In this document: one piece after another, positions 53,440 to 60,542 of the stretch | Numbering within the stretch: the first letter of the stretch is position 1 | Layout of the letters: every line of letters begins with the position of its first letter | Assembly: GCA_965276755.1 (NCBI GenBank) | Contig: OZ255625.1 | Location: forward strand, 310,001 to 374,000 | Reading direction: 5' to 3' | DNA: 64,000 nucleotides | From: CAJCIS01 sp965276755 | GTDB lineage: Bacteria; Pseudomonadota; Alphaproteobacteria; Acetobacterales; Acetobacteraceae | Translations under genes and position numbers: made by a program | The notes under the pieces: generated by a model | Databases searched by the model: none | Told to the model about the DNA's origin: nothing | What the model saw: only the letters and a program-made list of their open reading frames with translations

Positions 53440-54021
53440 CTATGTTGGGGCCGCGCGCTTTCGCGCCTGGGCATAGTCCTGCGGCGTATTGATGTTGAGA
53501 AAGGCGTCAGCGTCGGCAAACGCCACGCGCCTGGCGCCGAGCATTTCCAGCGCCTGGCCCACCCTGCTATGGCCGCCCGCCAGCGCCTCGGCAAGGATGG
53601 CGCGAGACATGACAGGCAGGTGGCAGACGAGATGGTGCACCCGGCCACCGGCTATGGCCAAAGCGGGCGCCTCTCCCAAGATGGCAAGCACGTCCGGTGG
53701 TATGAAAGGGGTGTCACCTGGCACGATGAGAAGCGAGGCAAGACCCTGCGCCTCGGCCCAGCCAAGACCCGCAACGAGGCCGGCCAGCGGCCCCTGGCGC
53801 ACGCCGGCGCACCCATCGCGCACGACCGGCATGCCGAAGCGCGCCCACGGTCCTGGATGGTCATGGGCGCACAGGCATACCGCTTCTACCTGCGGCGCCA
53901 CGCGCGCCAGCACATGGTCGAGCACGACGCCAGCGCCGAGCGTCAGCAACGGCTTGGGCGGACCGCCGCCCATGCGTGAACCGGAGCCGCCCACCAGAAC
54001 AGCGGCGCCGATACGGCTCAT
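53440..54021 (-). CDS. mobA: Molybdenum cofactor guanylyltransferase-like protein
   Basis: 193 residues from the ATG at 54021 (MSRIGAAVLVGGSGSRMGG); a longer frame upstream overlaps the tRNA and is spurious. The nucleotidyltransferase motif AAVLVGGSGSRMGGGPPKPLLTL binds GTP, and LIVPGDTPFIPPDV has the Mg-binding Asp. It would attach GMP to molybdopterin. Other IspD/MobA-like nucleotidyltransferases remain possible, as G-K in the usual RMGxDK is replaced by PPK. Confidence 0.8.
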   Translation of the reverse strand: MSRIGAAVLVGGSGSRMGGGPPKPLLTLGAGVVLDHVLARVAPQVEAVCLCAHDHPGPWARFGMPVVRDGCAGVRQGPLAGLVAGLGWAEAQGLASLLIVPGDTPFIPPDVLAILGEAPALAIAGGRVHHLVCHLPVMSRAILAEALAGGHSRVGQALEMLGARRVAFADADAFLNINTPQDYAQARKRAAPT

Positions 54022-54042
54022 GATCCGGAATAACGGAGATGC

Positions 54043-54120
54043 TGGGGCGAGCGATGGGATTCGAACCCACGGCATCCAAGACCACAACCTGGCGCTCTAA
54101 CCAACTGAGCTACGCCCGCC
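54043..54120 (-). tRNA. tRNA-His (anticodon GTG), CCA encoded
   Basis: A full cloverleaf on the minus strand. The acceptor stem GCGGGCG pairs with CGCTCGC, with the extra G at position -1 opposite C73, the hallmark of tRNA-His. The D arm has AGCTCAGTTGG, the anticodon loop TTGTGGT sits between CCAGG and CTTGG, the T arm has GGTTCGAATCC, and CCA is encoded. The anticodon is GTG. Confidence 0.96.
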
Positions 54121-54234
54121 ACAGCAGGGGCCGGATGTAGGTCTAGCCACCCGCCTGCGTCAACAGGCGCGCCACTTGCAACCATAGCCACCCGGCCATG
54201 TTGATGGCTCACCTTCCAAAAGGAGCAGACCAAC

Positions 54235-54504
54235 ATGAGCGATGAATTCGAAGGCACAGTGAACAAGGTGGCCGGCAAGGTGCAGGGCGCCGCCGGAGAT
54301 GTTGTGGGCGATACCAAGACCTCCATCGATGGCCGCATTCGTGAGGCCGCCGGCAAAATCCAGGAGAATTACGGCGCGGCCGCCGAGCAGGTGCGCGGCT
54401 TTTCCGAGGAGCTGACCGAGCGCATTCACGAAACGCCGCTCCTGGCTGTTCTGGCGGCTGCGGGGCTCGGCTATTTGCTCGGCCGCATCACCGCGCGCGA
54501 CTGA
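54235..54504 (+). CDS. CsbD-family stress protein with membrane anchor
   Basis: 89 residues. MSDEFEGTVNKVAGKVQGAAGDVVGD is the CsbD signature, and a C-terminal hydrophobic helix LLAVLAAAGLGYLLGRI suggests membrane association, as in ElaB/YqjD-type proteins. CsbD proteins are stress-induced in several bacteria; the molecular role is unknown. AAAAGGAGCAGACCAAC precedes the ATG, a good ribosome binding site. Confidence 0.85.
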   Translation: MSDEFEGTVNKVAGKVQGAAGDVVGDTKTSIDGRIREAAGKIQENYGAAAEQVRGFSEELTERIHETPLLAVLAAAGLGYLLGRITARD

Positions 54505-54535
54505 GCTTGGGGCGTTGACATTGCCGGGAGCAGCG

Positions 54536-54982
54536 GTGGGCGTGACTGCGCCCACCCTGTTCACGGCAGGGTATGAAGGGCTGGTTCAGGCGCAGTTGCT
54601 CGACCTCCTGACCGCCGTACGCGTGACCACATTGCTTGACGTGCGCGCCGTGCCCAACTCCCGCAAGCCGGGCTTTTCCAAACGAATATTGGGCAGTTCG
54701 GTGGAGGCGCTTGGGATAACTTATCTGCACTTACAGGCGCTTGGCACACCCATGGCGGGCAGGCAGGCGGCGCGGGCTGGCCGGGCAGATGAGATGGCGG
54801 CCATTTTCAACACGCACATGGCCACACAACCCGCACAGGCAGCGCTAGAGGAGGCGATTGTCCTTTCGGTTGGCTCGCCGACGTGCCTGTTGTGTTTTGA
54901 ACGCGATCCGCATTTCTGCCACCGGCGCATTGTGGCGGAAGCGGTGTGCGCTCGGACCGGCCTTGCTATTATCCATTTGTAG
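54536..54982 (+). CDS. DUF488 family protein
   Basis: About 148 residues from a GTG at 54536, with GGGAG seven bases upstream; a TTG at 54515 is an alternative. LFTAGYEGLVQAQLLDLL, LLDVRAVPNSRKPGFSKRIL and the C-terminal ERDPHFCHRRIVAEAV are the DUF488 signature, including the conserved Arg/Asn and Cys-His-Arg. A nucleic-acid role is proposed for relatives but unproven. It is followed by a partial repeat A unit. Confidence 0.85.
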   Translation: MGVTAPTLFTAGYEGLVQAQLLDLLTAVRVTTLLDVRAVPNSRKPGFSKRILGSSVEALGITYLHLQALGTPMAGRQAARAGRADEMAAIFNTHMATQPAQAALEEAIVLSVGSPTCLLCFERDPHFCHRRIVAEAVCARTGLAIIHL

Positions 54983-54988
54983 TTAAGG

Positions 54989-55020
54989 CTGGGGGAGATG
55001 TGCCATCCCCCCCAGCCCCT
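54989..55020 (+). repeat. Partial repeat A unit
   Basis: The hairpin (GGGGGAGATGTGCCATCCCCCCCAG) is intact but the tail is lost after CCCCT. It is 6 bp downstream of the DUF488 stop and upstream of a class B element. Confidence 0.85.
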
Positions 55021-55072
55021 ACCGGATTCACACATCTCAAAAACGTCCTAATTGTCTTGTAGCAGAAAGCAA

Positions 55073-55195
55073 GGCCAGGGGCTCGGCCCCTGGACTCCGC
55101 TGGAGGCAGGGCCTCCAGACCTCCATCTTCTTGAAAAGAAAGAAAAGGTTCTAAGGACTTGTCCTTAGCGGGGTCCAGGGGCAGAGCCCCTGGCC
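55073..55195. repeat. Composite class B palindrome
   Basis: Outer arms GGCCAGGGGC...GGAC and GTCC...GCCCCTGGCC are inverted copies; inside are GGAGGCAGGGCCTCC, a class C-like TTCTTGAAAAGAA and CTAAGGACTTGTCCTTAG. It shares modules with 33012-33183. The region from 54983 to 55335 (353 bp) has no gene and is filled by this and three repeat A units. Confidence 0.88.
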
Positions 55196-55220
55196 TTGGC
55201 CTGTGTATTTTCAAAGCAAG

Positions 55221-55315
55221 ATGTGGGAATGCGGTAGCCCCCAGACCCCCCGTCATTATTTAGAACGAGGTCCTACAATCGACGGGGGGTCTGGGGGGAT
55301 GGCACATGTCCCCCA
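55221..55315. repeat. Repeat A tail-to-tail pair upstream of rnhB
   Basis: A diverged plus unit at 55221-55254 (left arm eroded) and a good minus unit at 55281-55315, with a 26 bp spacer ATTATTTAGAACG / AGGTCCTACAATC. It ends 20 bp before the rnhB start. Confidence 0.9.
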
Positions 55316-55335
55316 GCCTTTGCTAGCCTTGCGTC

Positions 55336-55962
55336 ATGCCGCATTATCGACTCGAAACAGCCCATGGCGGCCGCGTCGCCGGCGTGGATGAAGCCGGGCG
55401 TGGTCCGCTGGCGGGCCCAGTCGTCGCGGCGGCCGTTGTATTTGCCGGGCGCGTGCCGCGAAAGCTCGCCCGCATGCTCGACGATAGCAAAAAGCTCACC
55501 CACGAGGAAAGACTCGCGGCCCACGACGCGCTGCGTACCTACGGCGCGGTTGAAATCGCCGTCGGTGCGGCCTCGGTGCGCGAGATCGCGCGGCTGAACA
55601 TCCTGCACGCCAGCATGCTGGCCATGGCGCGTGCGGTGCTCAGGCTGCCCAATACGCCCGACCTTGCGCTGGTCGATGGCAATTATCCGCCGAAGCTGGT
55701 TTGTGCGGTCCGATGCGTGATCGGGGGCGATGCGCAGTGCCTGTCGATCGCGGCGGCCTCGATCGTGGCCAAGGTGACACGGGACCGCGCCATGGCTCGC
55801 CTGGCGGTACGGTTTCCGCATTACGGATGGACGCACAATGCGGGCTATGCTACCGCACACCATCGTACTGCATTGGCCGAGCACGGGCCATGCGTGCACC
55901 ATAGAGAAGCGTTCGGGACGGTGCGTCAGCTCGCGCTAGCCTTGAGCGGTGCGGCTGACTGA
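55336..55962 (+). CDS. rnhB: Ribonuclease HII
   Basis: 208 residues, normal size. GVDEAGRGPLAGPVVAAAVVF contains the first Asp-Glu of the active site, LDDSKKLTHEERL is conserved, and SIAAASIVAKVTRDR with ALVDGN includes the later acidic site. It removes RNA from RNA-DNA hybrids and single ribonucleotides. The ATG at 55336 gives MPHYRLETAHGG. Confidence 0.96.
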   Translation: MPHYRLETAHGGRVAGVDEAGRGPLAGPVVAAAVVFAGRVPRKLARMLDDSKKLTHEERLAAHDALRTYGAVEIAVGAASVREIARLNILHASMLAMARAVLRLPNTPDLALVDGNYPPKLVCAVRCVIGGDAQCLSIAAASIVAKVTRDRAMARLAVRFPHYGWTHNAGYATAHHRTALAEHGPCVHHREAFGTVRQLALALSGAAD

Positions 55963-55966
55963 GTGG

Positions 55967-55989
55967 GGCGGCGGCGCGAGGCCGCCGCC
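55967..55989. terminator. Bidirectional hairpin between rnhB and the His-rich gene
   Basis: A perfect stem GGCGGCGGC / GCCGCCGCC with loop GCGAG, followed by ATTT on the plus strand. It begins 5 bp after the rnhB stop and is placed between convergent genes. Confidence 0.6.
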
Positions 55990-55998
55990 ATTTGCCGC

Positions 55999-56202
55999 TT
56001 ACTTCTTGCCGGCGTGCTCGCCGCTCTTGCCATGGGCCTTGGTTGAGGTCTCATGCGCCTTGGTCGAGTGGCCGTGTGCTTCCGTGGAGTGCTGATGGCC
56101 AGCCGTATGGTCACCCTTGTCATGGTGCTCGGCCGCTGTGCGGTGCGACTTGGCGGCCTTTTCGTGGTGCTCGGCGGCTTCGTGATGGGTCTGTTTAGCC
56201 AT
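55999..56202 (-). CDS. His-rich small protein, unknown function
   Basis: 67 residues, 15 of them His, in short repeats: AEHHEKAAKSHRTAAEHHDKG and then STEAH, STKAH, STKAH blocks ending GEHAGKK. A ribosome binding site (ACGGAGACC) precedes the ATG. The regular helix-forming pattern with His at fixed spacing suggests metal binding or a stress-related hydrophilic helix protein; neither is shown. Such short proteins are common in acetic acid bacteria genomes. Confidence 0.75.
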   Translation of the reverse strand: MAKQTHHEAAEHHEKAAKSHRTAAEHHDKGDHTAGHQHSTEAHGHSTKAHETSTKAHGKSGEHAGKK

Positions 56203-56310
56203 GTGTGGTCTCCGTTGTAGTGGGCGCCTCTACCCGGGCGCTCCGGCCGGTTAACGGCTCCTGTTACCGCATAGTTGCAAGCTGGGGAATAGAAGCAGGC
56301 TGGCCGCACC

Positions 56311-57855
56311 CTACTCCTGCTTCAACGTGCGATCCGACAGCGTGCCGAGAAACGCGACAATGGCGTGCTCTTCATCAGGGCTCAGACCAAGATTGCCGAT
56401 CAGCTTCTGGTTTTCGTTGGCAGGCTGTTCGGGCTCGGGCCAGCAGGTGACGCCAACCTGGCCGTCGCCATCTTCGGGGTTCGCCTCGGTGCATTTCGGC
56501 AGCACGTCACGCGTGTTGTAGAAATGCACGATCGAGTCAAGGCTCTTGAAAAAGCCGTTATGGCCGTAGTCGCGCACGAAGCTCGGGTAGGGCCGCTTGT
56601 CGATGTTGCGCAGGGTCTGGACCTGGAAACGACCGTTGAAAAGCGGGGCGAGCTTGCGCTGAGCCGGCGTGGGCTTCGTCGAGCCGGGAAGCTGGCCTGA
56701 TAGGAAATCGCCGACGCCATTATCGATGTAGCGCGGACCCATCTTGTTGGCGACATAGCCGCGCCCGTCAGGCACGTTCTCGTGCAGGTAAGGCAGGTCC
56801 GGATTGGCCGGTGTGCCGATATTGGCGGTGCCAAAACTGGTGAAGAGAGGCTGTGCGCCGGACATGGCGTGGCACTGCGAGCAATTGGCTTTGCCATTGA
56901 AGAGTTTCAGGCCGTGCATTTCCACGGGCGAAAGCGATTCGCGGCCGGCGAGATAGGCATCGAACTTTGAGGAGAAGGCGCTGACCTCGGGCGAGGCTTC
57001 GTAGATTGCCGCGGCAATGCCGAAATCATCGTAACTGCGATTTACCTGCGCGCGGCTGGCCGGGTCGAGCTTTAGCATCTGCGGATTGGGAGCGTTGCTC
57101 GAATAAGGGCGGCTGCAGACGGTGCTGGTGTCGGCCGGGAAAGTGATATTAAAGGCACCGCTGCCCCAGACGCGCTTGAACAATTCGTGGTAAGGGCCCT
57201 GCTGGATGCGATAGATGATGCATCCGGCATCGGGCAGGGCCAGTTCGGCGGGATCGACGGGCGGGTCCTCAGCCTGATCACCTGAGGCGATGCCGGTTTT
57301 CAGGCCCGTTGCGCGCATGTCCCAGAAATTGCCGCCGACGAAATCCGACTGCGAGGCGTCGTAATGAAAAGGCGGGGCGAAGGGCGCGTAAGCGTAGCTC
57401 ATCGGCCGGCGGCTGGATGAGCGGTGCACGACGCTGCCCGGATAGGCCGTGTTTTCCTCATTGAAGATCGAAATGCCGCCGGTAAAACCCGTCTCCGCGA
57501 TGTGGCAGGAGGCGCAGGCGCGGTTGCCCAGTGCCGAGATACTCGTGTCGTGGATTTCCAGCTTGCCGAGTGTCACTGCGGCTTCGTGCGCGCCCAGGTT
57601 GGATTCGCGCATTTCGTGCAATCCCTCGGCTTCCATGCGCGCGATTTCTCGCCTGACGCGGGCAGCATCGGCGTTGTTTCGCTCAACCGCGGCGTAGCTG
57701 GTTTCAGGACATTTCGAATAGCCGGGGCACTGGCCGTGATCCTCGCTGGCATGCGCCGGAAACGAGATGGCGAGGCCGCATGCCATCGGGAGCAGAGCGC
57801 CGAGCGCCGGGATAAGGCTTCGGGCCCTCGCACGCCTTGTCGAATCGAACCTCAT
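56311..57855 (-). CDS. Di-haem cytochrome c peroxidase/MauG-like protein
   Basis: 514 residues with a signal peptide (ALLPMACGLAISFPAHA after a basic start). Two c-type haem sites are visible, CASCH at 114-118 and CSQCH at about residue 325, each followed by conserved elements (GNRACASCHIAETGFTGG; GKANCSQCHAMSGAQPLFTSF). The family (CcpA/MauG) reduces peroxide or makes protein modifications in the periplasm. It is longer than classic bacterial CcPs (about 340), with extra segments carrying extra Cys (CPGYSKCP, GVTCWPEPEQP). The neighbouring genes give no hint of a partner. Confidence 0.88.
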   Translation of the reverse strand: MRFDSTRRARARSLIPALGALLPMACGLAISFPAHASEDHGQCPGYSKCPETSYAAVERNNADAARVRREIARMEAEGLHEMRESNLGAHEAAVTLGKLEIHDTSISALGNRACASCHIAETGFTGGISIFNEENTAYPGSVVHRSSSRRPMSYAYAPFAPPFHYDASQSDFVGGNFWDMRATGLKTGIASGDQAEDPPVDPAELALPDAGCIIYRIQQGPYHELFKRVWGSGAFNITFPADTSTVCSRPYSSNAPNPQMLKLDPASRAQVNRSYDDFGIAAAIYEASPEVSAFSSKFDAYLAGRESLSPVEMHGLKLFNGKANCSQCHAMSGAQPLFTSFGTANIGTPANPDLPYLHENVPDGRGYVANKMGPRYIDNGVGDFLSGQLPGSTKPTPAQRKLAPLFNGRFQVQTLRNIDKRPYPSFVRDYGHNGFFKSLDSIVHFYNTRDVLPKCTEANPEDGDGQVGVTCWPEPEQPANENQKLIGNLGLSPDEEHAIVAFLGTLSDRTLKQE

Positions 57856-57963
57856 TCCCCACCCCTGAGCTTGTTTCGCTTGGGTGCAGACTGCACGAGC
57901 ACAATATCGGCTTCAAAACACGATGGCGTTATAGCAGTGCACGGAAAGGTTGAACAGGAAAGG

Positions 57964-58001
57964 CTGGGGGAGATGTGCCATACCCCCCAGACCCCCCCGT
58001 C
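57964..58001 (+). repeat. Repeat A, single unit, plus orientation
   Basis: A unit followed by TTCATTTAGGCGGCG, half of the usual spacer; the stop codon of the AKR gene (58007) lies in that half spacer. Confidence 0.93.
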
Positions 58002-58006
58002 TTCAT

Positions 58007-58903
58007 TTAGGCGGCGTTACTGTGCGGGTGCGCGCCGCCCGCGGCAATTCCGTTCAGCATGTCGACAGCCTCGCGCGGCAAATCCAGCGTGGCTGCCGCC
58101 AGATTCTCCCGCAGATGCGCGGGAGACGAGGTACCGGGGATCAATAGAATGTTGGGCGCGCGCTGACTCAGCCAGGCAAGTGCCACCTGCATCGGCGTGA
58201 CACCGAGATCGGACGCGACATCGGACAGCGCTCTCGATTGCAAAGGCGTAAAACCGCCTAGCGGAAAGAAGGGCACGTAGGCAATATCTTGAGAGGCAAG
58301 ATCGTCGATCAGAGCATCATCTTTGCGATGGGCAATATTGTACTGGTTCTGCACGCAGGCTATATCGGTGATGGCGCGTGCATCTGCGACCTGGCGGGGC
58401 GTTGCGTTGCTCAGTCCGATATGACGCACGAGCCCCTGCTGCTTGAGGCCGGCAAGGGTGGCCAGCGGCGCTTCGATCGGCCCTTCCGCAGGTCCGTGCA
58501 TGTCGAACATCAGGCGCAGATTGACGACGTGAAGCGCATCGAGCCCCAAATTGCGCAGATTGTCGTGCACAGCTTTAGTCAAATCTTCTGCCGAAAAGGC
58601 CGGCTCCCAGGATCCCTTCGCGCCGCGCCGGGCGCCAATTTTCGTGACGATCACCAGATCGGCCGGGTAGGGATGGAGCGCGTCGCGGATCAGCTGATTG
58701 GTGACGTGCGGGCCGTAGAAATCGCTGGTGTCGATGTGATCGACGCCGCTCGCCACCGCCTCGCGCAGCACCGCAATCGCACCAACACGGTCTTTTGGCG
58801 GCCCGAAAACGCCGGGGCCGGCGAGCTGCATGGCGCCGTAGCCCATACGTCTGACCGAGCGATCGCCTAAGGTGGAAGTCTCGGAGGCGCGGATGTCGGT
58901 CAT
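58007..58903 (-). CDS. Aldo/keto reductase family oxidoreductase
   Basis: 298 residues from the ATG at 58903 (MTDIRASETSTLG). The TIM-barrel motif VDHIDTSDFYGP holds Asp and Tyr of the catalytic set, VIVTKIG the Lys; the fourth residue, normally His (HW/HxP), is Asn in VVNLRLM. NADPH contact region LIPGTSSPAHLRENL is present. It belongs to the branch of AKRs with VxNLR, whose substrates are mostly unknown. Divergent from a LysR regulator, which is probably its controller. Confidence 0.88.
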   Translation of the reverse strand: MTDIRASETSTLGDRSVRRMGYGAMQLAGPGVFGPPKDRVGAIAVLREAVASGVDHIDTSDFYGPHVTNQLIRDALHPYPADLVIVTKIGARRGAKGSWEPAFSAEDLTKAVHDNLRNLGLDALHVVNLRLMFDMHGPAEGPIEAPLATLAGLKQQGLVRHIGLSNATPRQVADARAITDIACVQNQYNIAHRKDDALIDDLASQDIAYVPFFPLGGFTPLQSRALSDVASDLGVTPMQVALAWLSQRAPNILLIPGTSSPAHLRENLAAATLDLPREAVDMLNGIAAGGAHPHSNAA

Positions 58904-58997
58904 GGCTGTTGTGCTCCTGTGATCGCCCGGCATGTGGTCGTGCTAAGGCGCACGATAATGGGCTATAATCGATACAGGCTGTTCGGGACGACGAACA
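58904..58997. promoter_or_regulatory. Divergent promoter region, AKR / LysR
   Basis: A 94 bp gap between opposed start codons. It contains TAATGGGCTATAATCG, with TATAAT suited to a -10 box for the rightward lysR. A T-N11-A LysR-type operator could fit here, but the exact site is not resolvable. Confidence 0.45.
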
Positions 58998-59894
58998 ATG
59001 GCGGCGGCAGACCTCGGCGACCTGGCGGCTTTTATGGCGGTGGCACGTGCGGGCGGCTTTCGGCAGGCGGCGCGCGGCGGCGGCGGCTCGCCCTCCGGCT
59101 TCAGCGAGGCGGTGGCGCGATTAGAGGCGCGGCTTGGCGTCCGGCTGCTGAACCGCACCACGCGCAGCGTGGCACCAACCGAGGCCGGCGCGCGCCTGCT
59201 GGACCGGCTCGGCCCCGCGCTGGGTGAGGTGCAGGCGGCGCTCGATGTCGCCCGCGCCTTCCGCGACAGGCCCGCCGGCACGCTGCGCCTGAACGTGCCG
59301 GTCAGCGCAGTGCGCCTCGTGCTGCCGCGCATCGTGCCGCCTTTTCTCGCCGCCTATCCCGAAATTAGCCTCGAGATCGTGGCCGAGGAGAGCTTCGTGG
59401 ATGTGCTGGCCGCCGGCTGCGACGCAGGTATTCGCTACGATGAGCGGCTTGAACAGGACATGATCGCCGTTCCCATAGGCCCGCGTGAGCAGCGCGCCGC
59501 AACGGCAGCCTCGCCCGCCTATCTGGACCGCCGCGGCCGTCCGGATCATCCGCGCGAGCTGCTTGGCCATGCGTGTCTGCGCGGCCGGTTTCCCAGCGGC
59601 GTCATGCCAGCGTGGGAATTCGAACGGGACGGGGAGGTCCTGAAGATTGATCCGACGGGTCCGCTCATCGTCACTGCCGGGGGAGGTAGCGACCTGGCCA
59701 TCGATGCCGCCCTGGCGGGCTCGGGCGTCATCCAGCTGTTTGAGGATTGGCTGCGTCCCCTTCTGGATAGCGGCGCGCTGGAACCGGTGTTGAAACCCTG
59801 GTGGCAGAGCTTTTCGGGGCCTTTTCTCTATTATCCTGGCCGGCGTTATTTGCCCGCTCCGCTGCGGGCGTTTGTGGATTTCATTGCGAAGTGA
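58998..59894 (+). CDS. LysR-family transcriptional regulator
   Basis: 298 residues. The N-terminal winged HTH (DLAAFMAVARAGGFRQAA..., VARLEARLGVRLLNRTTRSVAPTEAG) is standard, and the C-terminal half is a periplasmic-binding-protein-like effector domain. An unusual glycine run (ARGGGGSPSGFSEAV) replaces part of the recognition helix context. It is most likely the regulator of the divergent AKR gene. Confidence 0.9.
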   Translation: MAAADLGDLAAFMAVARAGGFRQAARGGGGSPSGFSEAVARLEARLGVRLLNRTTRSVAPTEAGARLLDRLGPALGEVQAALDVARAFRDRPAGTLRLNVPVSAVRLVLPRIVPPFLAAYPEISLEIVAEESFVDVLAAGCDAGIRYDERLEQDMIAVPIGPREQRAATAASPAYLDRRGRPDHPRELLGHACLRGRFPSGVMPAWEFERDGEVLKIDPTGPLIVTAGGGSDLAIDAALAGSGVIQLFEDWLRPLLDSGALEPVLKPWWQSFSGPFLYYPGRRYLPAPLRAFVDFIAK

Positions 59895-59907
59895 ACACCA
59901 GTGAAGA

Positions 59908-60020
59908 TTGGGGGAGATGTGGCTGACGTATACGTCAGCCCCCCCTAAACCCCCCGTCATTATTTAAGGCGAAGCCCTAAAACCGACGGGGGGTCTGGGG
60001 GGGATGGCACATCTCCCCCA
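59908..60020. repeat. Repeat A pair with inserted palindrome
   Basis: The plus unit at 59908-59958 has its hairpin tip replaced by a perfect palindrome GGCTGACGTATACGTCAGCC; the minus unit at 59985-60020 is canonical. The 26 bp spacer is ATTATTTAAGGCG / AAGCCCTAAAACC. It lies between the convergent lysR and DUF2244 genes. Confidence 0.93.
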
Positions 60021-60029
60021 GTTCTATTT

Positions 60030-60542
60030 CTACAAATCTGCGGCCTCGCCAAGCTGCGGATTATCAAAAACCGGATTGCGCATCCGGTGCAGCACATCAC
60101 GCAACGCCTTCGCCAGATCGCGCTTTTCGTCCTCGCCCAGCATGCGCGCGACTTCGAAGCGCCGGCCGTGCGTGGTCAGCAAAAGCCCCGGGACGCGACC
60201 TCGCCGCTCTTCGATGACCACGTTGAGCCAGCCGCCAGGCAAATGGCGTTCGCGCGTGCCGCCGTTCTGGTCATAAAAGAGCACGCGCATGCCGCTCTCG
60301 CTCAGCAACAGCACTTCGCGTTCGCGCCGGCTGCGGGCGTGCGCGCGCAGCAGGGCGGCGGCGGCCAGCATCTCCCCGCCATTGAAGCCGGCGATCGGCC
60401 AGGCGCCGAGATACCAAAATAGCGTCGTCACACCCAGGCTGATTGTCCCCAGAAAGCCGAGCACGATGTAGAGACCCCGCAGCGAAAGGCTGCGGTGCGG
60501 CCTCAGTTTCGCTTCGAAGAGGGTCGCGTTGTGTTCTGTCAA
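60030..60542 (-). CDS. DUF2244-family membrane protein
   Basis: 170 residues. Two N-terminal hydrophobic helices (LYIVLGFLGTISLGVTTLFWYL and the following segment) are followed by a soluble beta-rich domain with HARSRREREVLLLSESGM and LPGGWLNVVIEE, the DUF2244 pattern. Function unknown. It starts within the end of btuB (4 bp overlap), so it is translated from the btuB mRNA under the cobalamin riboswitch. Confidence 0.82.
   Translation of the reverse strand: MTEHNATLFEAKLRPHRSLSLRGLYIVLGFLGTISLGVTTLFWYLGAWPIAGFNGGEMLAAAALLRAHARSRREREVLLLSESGMRVLFYDQNGGTRERHLPGGWLNVVIEERRGRVPGLLLTTHGRRFEVARMLGEDEKRDLAKALRDVLHRMRNPVFDNPQLGEAADL

Noticed and set aside
54018..54356. Open frames across the tRNA-His gene
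   Set aside because: The tRNA cloverleaf with G-1 and CCA is clear; protein frames over it are chance.
57424..58200. 258-codon plus-strand frame opposite the cytochrome peroxidase
   Set aside because: The peroxidase has two CxxCH motifs and a signal peptide; the opposite frame runs through repeat A and has no homology-like content.
60004..60276. Short frame starting MAHLPQ in repeat A
   Set aside because: It runs antisense through the DUF2244 gene; the start is generic to every minus-type repeat unit.
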